DNA from: Chloroflexota bacterium
Lineage (GTDB): Bacteria > Chloroflexota > Dehalococcoidia > Lucifugimonadales > Lucifugimonadaceae
Reading direction: 5' to 3'
Length of the DNA stretch: 7,173 nt
Assembly: GCA_002712125.1 (NCBI GenBank)
Contig: PASL01000019.1
Coordinates: forward strand, 1 to 7,173
In this document: piece by piece, positions 1-5,402 of the stretch
Layout: each line of letters begins with the position of its first letter
How positions within the stretch are numbered: the first letter of the stretch is position 1
Position numbers and translations under genes: made by a program
The notes under the pieces: generated by a model
Seen by the model: only the letters and a program-made list of their open reading frames with translations
Database searches by the model: none
Told to the model about the DNA's origin: nothing

Positions 1-22
1 GATAAAATTATTATTTCTAAAA

Positions 23-49
23 GTGACATATTTATAAAAATATTATAAT
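23..49 (+). promoter_or_regulatory. Putative sigma-70-type promoter for the enolase/propeller unit
   Basis: GTGACA at 23-28 matches five of six bases of the -35 consensus, and TATAAT at 44-49 is a perfect -10. The spacer is 15 bases, shorter than the usual 17. Transcription would begin near 56, giving a leader of about 34 bases before the TTG start at 90. AT-rich DNA produces TATAAT by chance, so the -35 match and the position ahead of an operon carry most of the weight. Confidence 0.42.
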
Positions 50-79
50 GTATTATTTATATGAAAAAATATGTGAAGT

Positions 80-83
80 AGGA
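80..83 (+). promoter_or_regulatory. Ribosome binding site deciding the TTG start of the enolase gene
   Basis: AGGA at 80-83 lies 6 bases before TTG at 90-92. No purine-rich Shine-Dalgarno sequence precedes the ATG at 48, whose upstream bases are AT-only. This favours initiation at 90. Confidence 0.5.
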
Positions 84-89
84 TTAAAA

Positions 90-1307
90 TTGAAAAAAAA
101 TGTAATCATTAGAATTGAAACAATTTCAAATCCAGAATATCCTCAAATAGTTTGGACAAAAATTTATGATTCTATGGGGAATTTTGGAATAGGTGAAACT
201 TCTTTTTCACCAGACACAGTACAAAAAAAAATACACAAAGACATTGCTACTTATTTAATTGGGAAGGACCCTGATAACTTAAACATTCATTGGGACAATA
301 TTACGAAAACTGTTGGTTCCGGTGCTAAATCTAGAGCTAGAGGGGTAGATTTCTCTGCTGTATCAGCTATCGATATGGCTTTATGGGATTTATACTCAAA
401 CAAAATAAATCAACCGCTATACCAAGTGCTTGGTGGATTATCTAGAGAAAAAATTCGAATTTACAATACTTGTGCAGGTTATTCATATGGAGTTAATTTA
501 AAAGGTAAATATAAACCAGGTGAAATAGATTACAAACCGGATAATCCATATGAAGATTATCATGCATTTATGACAGACGCTGGTGCATTAGCTGACGATC
601 TTTTATCTAGCGGGGTTACCGCAATGAAAATTTGGCCATTCGATAAATATTCAGTAGATAATAACGGCCAATTTATCTCATCAGCTGAACTAGAAGAAGG
701 TACAGAACCTTTTATAAGAATTAGAGAAAAAGTTGGGAACAAAATGGACATAATGTGCGAAATGCATTCATTATGGAACTTATCGTCTGCGATAAGAATT
801 GCTAAAAGTGTTGAACCTACAAAACCATTTTGGTTTGAAGATCCTATTCCAATGGATAATATTGATGCTTTAGCAGAGTTTAGGAAATCAACTCACATTG
901 CTACAACTGCAAGTGAGATAGTTACATCAAGGTGGGGCTTTAGGGAAATGTTTGAAAAACAAGCCATGAGTATATGTATGTTTGATATATCATGGGTTGG
1001 AGGTATTTCTGAAGCAAAAAGAATTGCAGATATGGCTCACACATATCATATGCCCGCAGCACCTCATGACTGTGTAGGCCCAGTAACATTAATGTTTAGC
1101 GTACACCTATCTTTATCAGCTCCCAACGCATTAATCCAAGAGACTGTAAGAGCATATAATAATAGTTGGTATGGCGACATTGTAGACAGTTTACCAATTA
1201 TAAAAAATGGTTTTGCATATCCTCCTGAAGGTTCCGGAGTTGGAACTAATTTTCTTGATAGTTTTATTCAGGATTCAGAAACAAAAATAACCAAAACAGA
1301 GATCTAG
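90..1307 (+). CDS. Enolase-superfamily (mandelate racemase/muconate lactonizing type) enzyme, probable sugar-acid dehydratase
   Basis: Predicted cytoplasmic Mg-dependent enzyme that abstracts the proton alpha to a carboxylate; dehydration of a sugar acid or hydroxy acid is the likeliest reaction, but the substrate cannot be read from sequence. Numbering from the upstream ATG at 48: N-terminal capping domain about 15-135 (RIETI 22-26, SAIDMALWDL 106-115, LGG 128-130), then the TIM barrel. Visible active-site candidates are K194 (MKIWPFD), metal ligands E238, E264 (FEDP) and E290 (ASE), H240 (E-M-H), the D313/H340 dyad (FDISW; APHD) and E365 (IQE). The pattern is nearest the mandelate racemase/galactonate dehydratase side of the superfamily, with W196 where many members have the second Lys of KxK. 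I prefer TTG at 90: AGGA lies 6 bases upstream, the product starts (M)KKNVIIRIETI like relatives and is 405 residues long, and the ATG at 48 sits inside a putative -10 box. It is first in a two-gene unit. Confidence 0.88.
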   Translation: MKKNVIIRIETISNPEYPQIVWTKIYDSMGNFGIGETSFSPDTVQKKIHKDIATYLIGKDPDNLNIHWDNITKTVGSGAKSRARGVDFSAVSAIDMALWDLYSNKINQPLYQVLGGLSREKIRIYNTCAGYSYGVNLKGKYKPGEIDYKPDNPYEDYHAFMTDAGALADDLLSSGVTAMKIWPFDKYSVDNNGQFISSAELEEGTEPFIRIREKVGNKMDIMCEMHSLWNLSSAIRIAKSVEPTKPFWFEDPIPMDNIDALAEFRKSTHIATTASEIVTSRWGFREMFEKQAMSICMFDISWVGGISEAKRIADMAHTYHMPAAPHDCVGPVTLMFSVHLSLSAPNALIQETVRAYNNSWYGDIVDSLPIIKNGFAYPPEGSGVGTNFLDSFIQDSETKITKTEI

Positions 1308-1312
1308 GAGGT
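1306..1312 (+). promoter_or_regulatory. Strong Shine-Dalgarno of the propeller gene, overlapping the enolase stop
   Basis: AGGAGGT at 1306-1312 is the ideal anti-16S match, 5 bases before ATG at 1318. Its first two bases are the last two of the enolase TAG stop (1305-1307). It is the best ribosome site in the window and ties the two genes into one transcript, with a high rate of initiation expected for the second. Confidence 0.85.
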
Positions 1313-1317
1313 AAATT

Positions 1318-2043
1318 ATGGTCAAAAACCATAAAATTGCTGATCCAATATTTAAATTTAACGCTCCAGGACCAAAACCTAACGGTCTTCAAGCATCAGA
1401 AGATGGATTATGGATAATCGACCAAGGTAATAGTCACATATATAAAGTTGATTGGGAAAATGGAGAAATAATTCATGATGTACCAACTGAAACAAAACAT
1501 CCAAGTGGAATAACTATTGGAGATGGTTTTGCATGGGTGTCTTCAACCTTTAGTTTAGAAATTTTCAAAATTGACATAAAATCAGGTAAAACGATAGAAA
1601 AATTTCCTTCTCCAGGTGCAACTGTTCTTTCAACTAGAGAGCACATACCTAATTCGGAACCTACAGGAGATCATGGACTAGAATGGAGAAATGGAAATAT
1701 TTATATTGCATCTCCTCCATCACAATATGTGCATGTAATTGAGGTTTCTACATGGAAAGAAATTCATAAAATGAAAGCACCTGGATTTAGAGTGCATGGT
1801 ATCGCATGGGCTAAGGAAGAGCAAAATATTTGGATTGCAGATACAGCTATGGGTGTAGTAAGTAGACATCGCCTAAGTGATGGTAGATGTTATGATGCAT
1901 TTAGAGTACCAGATCCATTACAAGTTCACGGTATGACAATTCAGTCAATTATTTCTGAAAACGAAGAAATTGAAAGATTATGGTATTGTGATGATAGAGG
2001 CCCCATTGGTTATTTAGACGTAAACCTAGTTCCTGAATTTTAA
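1318..2043 (+). CDS. Five-repeat beta-propeller protein (SMP-30/Vgb/glutamine-cyclotransferase-like fold), function unknown
   Basis: This 241-residue protein has no signal peptide or membrane segment, so it is probably cytoplasmic. It is built from about five repeats of 35-39 residues, each opening with a [N/S/H]-G-[L/I/M] turn followed by a strand containing LW, AW, IY or IW and then a strand like YKVD, FKID or HVIE: roughly residues 21-56, 62-97, 118-153, 159-197 and 203-236. The last three repeats carry His-Gly at the same place (H119, H160, H204), which could set histidines around the central channel. The fold resembles SMP-30/gluconolactonase, virginiamycin B lyase and glutamine cyclotransferase propellers, but I do not see a complete SMP-30 metal site. 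Its gene lies 10 bases after the enolase gene, so a linked catabolic step (for example lactone opening or cyclisation) is a reasonable inference, not shown. An automatic label of 'gluconolactonase' would overstate the evidence. Confidence 0.8.
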   Translation: MVKNHKIADPIFKFNAPGPKPNGLQASEDGLWIIDQGNSHIYKVDWENGEIIHDVPTETKHPSGITIGDGFAWVSSTFSLEIFKIDIKSGKTIEKFPSPGATVLSTREHIPNSEPTGDHGLEWRNGNIYIASPPSQYVHVIEVSTWKEIHKMKAPGFRVHGIAWAKEEQNIWIADTAMGVVSRHRLSDGRCYDAFRVPDPLQVHGMTIQSIISENEEIERLWYCDDRGPIGYLDVNLVPEF

Positions 2044-2049
2044 TTCAAA

Positions 2050-3015
2050 TTATTTTGATAATTCTGAAGCCAAAATTTCGACAGCTGCTCTTTGTTCCAT
2101 AGTTCCATTTTTTATGGAAATATCAGTACTAAGCAATTGTTTTTGGATTCTAATCAAATTTTTAAAATCAAATCTATTAGATTGAGCTAGTGTTTTTTCT
2201 AGAACAAAGTTATTGTTTATAAAAATTCGCTTACCTATATCTTCTCTACTTAAATTTTTGCTGGACAAATCTTTGCATAATATTAATAATCTCACTTGCC
2301 TAGCTAACATATTAATAATTTGACCAATACTTACTCCATCTAAAATTAGGGAATAAAGTTCATTTAATGCTACTCCAGCTTTTTTATCCATTACTGCGTC
2401 TATAAACAAAAATATATTAGACTGCCTAGAACTTGAGATTACTTTATTTACATCAGATACATTAATCTCTCTATCACCCACATAAAGTGAAAGTTTATTA
2501 ATTTCATTTTCTAGCCTATATAAATCTCCTGATGTTATCCAAGATAACCTTTTTATAGCATTTGGGGAAGCCATAGCTTTTGATTCTAATATTTTATTCT
2601 TAATCCAGTTTTCTAATTCATAACCTTTTTTCTTTTGAAAAACCTTTACCTCACATTTATCACCTACCGCATTAAGTCCATTGCCATTATTTTTCAGTTC
2701 AATATTTTCTACAAAAATAACCTCAGAAGTTGGAGGAATTTCATCAACATATTTATAAAATTCAAGCCATTCGTCAGAAATAGATTTCACCTTATTTTGA
2801 ATCTTTGAAAGTAAATTAGATATAATAATGATTCTTCTATCTGACATAAAAGGTATTGCTTTAGAAGTAGATAAAAACTCATGAAAATTTATAGGATGAT
2901 TGTCAAAAATAGAAACATTACTTGAGGCAATATCTCTATGTCCAAGTTTATTCTTTATTTTTCTTATTTCTTGAGAAATAGTATAACTATCCTCACCATG
3001 AAATACTCTAATCAT
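2050..3015 (-). CDS. holA: DNA polymerase III subunit delta
   Basis: This is the delta subunit of the clamp-loader complex, which opens the beta sliding clamp during replication. Its 321 residues are about the normal family length. Recognisable parts are the N-terminal GEDSY (7-11) of the degenerate AAA+ fold, a strand pair with AIPFMSDRRIIIISNL (53-68) in the usual clamp-interacting region, the central GDLYRLENEINKLSLY (163-178), SNIFLFIDAVMDK (199-211) and the C-terminal collar helices ending in LLSTDISIKNG (294-304) and AAVEIL (310-315). As expected for delta, there is no Walker A motif. The ATG at 3015 places GEDSY at the correct distance from the N-terminus; no clear Shine-Dalgarno precedes it. 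The gene is transcribed convergently with the propeller gene (6 bases between stops) and divergently from the DUF1232 gene. Confidence 0.93.
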   Translation of the reverse strand: MIRVFHGEDSYTISQEIRKIKNKLGHRDIASSNVSIFDNHPINFHEFLSTSKAIPFMSDRRIIIISNLLSKIQNKVKSISDEWLEFYKYVDEIPPTSEVIFVENIELKNNGNGLNAVGDKCEVKVFQKKKGYELENWIKNKILESKAMASPNAIKRLSWITSGDLYRLENEINKLSLYVGDREINVSDVNKVISSSRQSNIFLFIDAVMDKKAGVALNELYSLILDGVSIGQIINMLARQVRLLILCKDLSSKNLSREDIGKRIFINNNFVLEKTLAQSNRFDFKNLIRIQKQLLSTDISIKNGTMEQRAAVEILASELSK

Positions 3016-3042
3016 ATATTATTAAATAAAATAGTTATTATT

Positions 3043-3050
3043 ATTATAAT
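3043..3050. promoter_or_regulatory. Overlapping divergent -10 boxes between holA and the DUF1232 gene
   Basis: The plus strand reads TATAAT at 3045-3050 and the minus strand reads TATAAT at 3048-3043, so the two boxes overlap by four bases. The minus box would give holA a leader of about 20 bases. The plus box would start transcription only about 5 bases before the ATG at 3062, a nearly leaderless message, consistent with the absence of a Shine-Dalgarno there. No good -35 is visible for either, and the gap is almost pure A/T, so chance is a serious alternative. Confidence 0.3.
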
Positions 3051-3061
3051 AGAAATAATTT

Positions 3062-3385
3062 ATGTTAAAATTTTTGCGCATATTCTCACTTTCATTAGGG
3101 TTATTAAGGTTAGCCTGGAGACTATTTTCAGATAAAAGAATTCCTAAATATAAAAAAATTATACCCTTAATTGGTTTTTTATATTTAATCAACCCAATTG
3201 ATTTAATTAAAGATTATATATTAGTTTTGGGATTTATAGATGATTTGATAGTTTTATTTGGACTAATAATATTATTTGTAGTAACAAGTCCTGGCAAAAT
3301 AATTATTGAAAAACTAACTATTGATAATAAAAAACAAAATGAAAAGACTATGAATGCAGAATATGAATTCATAGATGAAGAGTAG
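3062..3385 (+). CDS. DUF1232 (YkvA-like) small membrane protein
   Basis: This 107-residue protein carries the DUF1232 signature: Y-L-x-N-P-I-D-L-I-x-D (41-51) followed by L-G-F-I-D-D-L-I-V-L (56-65). The usual family form is SPiDLIPD; here Asn replaces Ser and Lys replaces the second Pro. Two hydrophobic segments (about 33-50 and 52-75) suggest a membrane hairpin, preceded by a basic amphipathic stretch (13-32) and followed by a charged tail ending in FIDEE. Family function is not established. The ATG at 3062 has no Shine-Dalgarno, but the N-terminal length fits family members; earlier in-frame starts would run back into the AT-rich gap. The gene ends 4 bases before ychF, so the two are probably co-transcribed. 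Confidence 0.85.
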   Translation: MLKFLRIFSLSLGLLRLAWRLFSDKRIPKYKKIIPLIGFLYLINPIDLIKDYILVLGFIDDLIVLFGLIILFVVTSPGKIIIEKLTIDNKKQNEKTMNAEYEFIDEE

Positions 3386-3389
3386 ATAA

Positions 3390-4481
3390 ATGCAAATTGG
3401 AATTGTTGGATTACCTAATGTCGGAAAATCTACATTGTTTAACGCACTAACCCAAACAAGTAATGCCCAAGCTGAAAATTACCCATTTTGTACTATTGAT
3501 CCTAATGTAGGGGAAGTAGCTATACCTGATATTCGATTAAAAACTTTATCAGAAATCAATGATTCTAAATCAAAGATACCTACAAAAATTTCATTTGTTG
3601 ATATAGCAGGTTTAGTAAAAGGAGCATCAAAAGGTGAAGGGTTAGGAAACAAGTTTCTTGCACATATTCGAGAAATGGACGCCATAGCATATGTGATACG
3701 ATGCTTCGAAGACAACGATATTGTTCATATAAACGGAACAATTAACCCAGCAGAAGATAGTGAAATAGTCGAAACAGAATTAATGTTATCAGATTTAGAA
3801 AGTGTTGAATCAAGAATCCCATCAATAGAAAAAAAAGCAAAATCAGGTGATACTGAATCTAAGGAATTATTACCTATTATAAATAGTGTGCATAAATTAT
3901 TAACTTCAGGTAAACCAGCTCGTTTATTAGAAGTTTCCGAATCTGACAAGCCTAAATTAAAAAATCTTCAACTCCTAACTAGTAAACCAGTGCTTTACAT
4001 ATGTAATGTTTCCGAGAAAGACGCAATTTCAGGAAATAAATATTCTGAAGTAATTAAAAATATAGCCTATAAAGAAAATGCTATTTCTATAATAATTTCC
4101 GCCAAAATAGAATCTGAAATATCTTTATTAAATATAGAAGAAAAAGAAGAATATTTACAAGCTTTAGGATTAGAGCAGTCTGGATTAGACCAGGTAATTC
4201 AATCATCTTACAAACTTCTTGATCTAATAACTTATTTCACCTCTGGGCCGGAAGAATCTAGAGCGTGGACTATACCTAAGGGATCTAATGCACCAAGAGC
4301 TGCAAGAGAAATACATACTGATTTTGAAAAAGGATTTATAAGAGCAGAAGTAGTAAGTTATAAAGATTATGTATTGTTAGAAGGAGAAAAAAAATCTAAA
4401 GAAGCAGGAAAAATGCGTATAGAAGGTAAAGATTACGTAGTAAATGATGGTGATGTAATTTATTTCAGATTCAATGTATAA
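3390..4481 (+). CDS. ychF: Ribosome-associated GTPase/ATPase YchF (OLA1 family)
   Basis: Cytoplasmic Obg-related P-loop NTPase, known in the family to prefer ATP and to bind ribosomes, with roles in translation and oxidative-stress control. Its 363 residues equal the E. coli protein length. Motifs are G1 GLPNVGKST (7-15), G3 DIAGLVKGAS (71-80) and the non-canonical G4 NVSEKD (206-211) in place of NKxD, which explains relaxed base specificity in this family, with SAK (237-239) as the G5-like element. A helical domain falls between about 125 and 190, and a C-terminal TGS domain spans about 280-361 (TYFTSGPEESRAWTIPKG 281-298 onward). A hydrophobic residue after DIAG replaces the catalytic Gln of Ras-type GTPases, as in other YchF proteins. 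AAGAG at 3378-3382 is a weak ribosome site 7 bases upstream, and the gene is probably coupled to the preceding DUF1232 gene. Confidence 0.96.
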   Translation: MQIGIVGLPNVGKSTLFNALTQTSNAQAENYPFCTIDPNVGEVAIPDIRLKTLSEINDSKSKIPTKISFVDIAGLVKGASKGEGLGNKFLAHIREMDAIAYVIRCFEDNDIVHINGTINPAEDSEIVETELMLSDLESVESRIPSIEKKAKSGDTESKELLPIINSVHKLLTSGKPARLLEVSESDKPKLKNLQLLTSKPVLYICNVSEKDAISGNKYSEVIKNIAYKENAISIIISAKIESEISLLNIEEKEEYLQALGLEQSGLDQVIQSSYKLLDLITYFTSGPEESRAWTIPKGSNAPRAAREIHTDFEKGFIRAEVVSYKDYVLLEGEKKSKEAGKMRIEGKDYVVNDGDVIYFRFNV

Positions 4482-4622
4482 GTCTAATTGGCATTATCTA
4501 GTTTCTATTGTTAGTTGATAAAATAAACATTTCAAAAAAATGCAGTATTAATTCTTGAACATATTAACTACTAACATTTATACAATCTGTATCTTTGTAG
4601 TAATAAAAAAAAACAGATAAGT

Positions 4623-4628
4623 TATAAT
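4623..4628 (+). promoter_or_regulatory. Possible -10 box for the unknown-gene/hemW unit
   Basis: TATAAT at 4623-4628 lies 60 bases before the ATG at 4689. No good TTGACA-like element sits 15-19 bases upstream; the nearest TTG-containing hexamer (TTGTAG at 4595-4600) is 22 bases away. It is supported mainly by position at the start of a new transcription unit. Confidence 0.25.
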
Positions 4629-4676
4629 TAAATATTAAAAGAGAGAGAAATAATTAGTTTTTTGATTTAATTTACG

Positions 4677-4682
4677 AAAGGA
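4677..4682 (+). promoter_or_regulatory. Ribosome binding site of the unknown 237-residue protein
   Basis: AAAGGA at 4677-4682 is 6 bases before ATG at 4689. A second possible start, ATG at 4737 (residue 17), is also preceded by GGAG at 4728-4731 with 5-base spacing. The first site has the better match to AAGGA and supports the longer form, but initiation at both is possible. Confidence 0.6.
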
Positions 4683-4688
4683 TAATAA

Positions 4689-5402
4689 ATGAGTGAAGAA
4701 CTTGGTTCAATAAATAAGCCGGAGGCTGGAGATATAATGCAAAATAAAAAAGTGTATATAGTTACCTTAGTACAAGCTCAGCCGGGTGCACCGGAGGGAT
4801 TTGAGGAGAAATATAACAAATACTGGGAGGCTATCGAAAATCATCTATCTCAAATAGAAACTAAAGCTGGAGTAGTAAACAAAATCTTTTGTGAAGGAAT
4901 AGTTGGTAAAGGTGATGACGCAAAATTAATGTTGGAGCAAAGCAACCCAAGTGCTTACAACATAGTCAGAAGAAGAATTTCCTCAGGAGCAATTTTTGAA
5001 GAGTTTGAAGATAAAGAAATTTTAGGTCAATTAATAGACTGGAGTAGATGTTTACAGGTGGGACTGATAAACCAAAAAGTACAAGAAGAAATACACAAAA
5101 ATTATACTTCTGTTACTGAGAAAAGAAATAATTTTATTCAGTCTCAATTAGAAAAAAACATATTAGACTCCGACAGTGTACTTTTAATTGTAGGAAATAC
5201 AGGAATGAATCTTCCAGAAAAAGTTGAAAAATTTATAATTTCTCCGCCTGAGTTAGATGAATTACAAAGATGGGTGAATGAAACTAATGAAGCTATTAGA
5301 AGACAAATGGAACAGCAACAACAGCAGCAGTCTGAACCAACACAAAATGCTGAAGGTGATGATGACGGAAGTAGCAATTCAAAATTATGGACTCCGGGAT
5401 AA
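4689..5402 (+). CDS. Conserved-looking hypothetical protein with polyglutamine/acidic tail, upstream of hemW
   Basis: I do not firmly recognise this 237-residue soluble protein. After a short polar leader (1-19) comes a hydrophobic strand KVYIVTLVQ (21-29), then a mostly helical, charged body with EGFEEKYNKYWEAIENHL (36-53), FEDKE (106-110) and DWSRCL (117-122). Residues 144-171 read E-K-R-x3-I-x3-L, then a strand SVLLIVGNTGM (163-173), followed by ISPPELDELQRW (184-195). That order (Arg helix, then a strand ending in VG, then an end motif) faintly recalls the last part of TraB/Tiki/ChaN-like domains, but the His usually found after VG is absent, so I treat this as a weak lead only. The tail (about 200-237) is low complexity: six Gln (209-214), then acidic EGDDDG and a terminal LWTPG. 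No signal peptide or membrane span is visible. The gene is translationally linked to hemW by a 16-base overlap. Confidence 0.75.
   Translation: MSEELGSINKPEAGDIMQNKKVYIVTLVQAQPGAPEGFEEKYNKYWEAIENHLSQIETKAGVVNKIFCEGIVGKGDDAKLMLEQSNPSAYNIVRRRISSGAIFEEFEDKEILGQLIDWSRCLQVGLINQKVQEEIHKNYTSVTEKRNNFIQSQLEKNILDSDSVLLIVGNTGMNLPEKVEKFIISPPELDELQRWVNETNEAIRRQMEQQQQQQSEPTQNAEGDDDGSSNSKLWTPG

Larger units (their letters stand above)
4482..4688. other. 207-base intergenic gap, no gene found
   Basis: Largest non-coding stretch in the window. It contains no convincing ORF or tRNA. An imperfect two-part hairpin can be drawn: outer arms ACTAC 4567-4571 and GTAGT 4597-4601, inner arms ATAC 4580-4583 and GTAT 4589-4592 with a 5-base loop. 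It is followed by a run of A rather than T, so it does not fit a plus-strand intrinsic terminator. The downstream half holds TATAAT at 4623-4628 and a purine run GAGAGAGAAA near 4641. It probably ends the ychF transcript and starts the next one. Confidence 0.5.

Noticed and set aside
560..751. Minus-strand 63-codon open frame
   Set aside because: Lies antisense inside the enolase barrel domain, has no ribosome site and no recognisable domain; a shadow of the real gene.
1318..2043. Calling the propeller a gluconolactonase or virginiamycin B lyase
   Set aside because: Fold-level resemblance only; the characteristic catalytic residues of either family could not be identified with confidence.
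2045..2068. AT-only hairpin (AATTAT/ATAATT arms) at the propeller/holA junction as a bidirectional terminator
   Set aside because: Stem is short, almost without G/C, contains a bulge and lies partly in the holA coding end; too weak to call.
2938..3135. Plus-strand 65-codon open frame spanning the holA start and the DUF1232 start
   Set aside because: Half lies antisense to holA and the rest is out of frame with the DUF1232 gene; composition is Ile-rich AT translation with no motif.
3479..3949. Two minus-strand open frames inside ychF
   Set aside because: Antisense to a strongly conserved gene with intact G motifs; no independent support.
4531..4546. CATTT/AAATG small hairpin after ychF as a terminator
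   Set aside because: Five A/T-rich pairs with an A-only loop and no following T-run; expected by chance in this composition.
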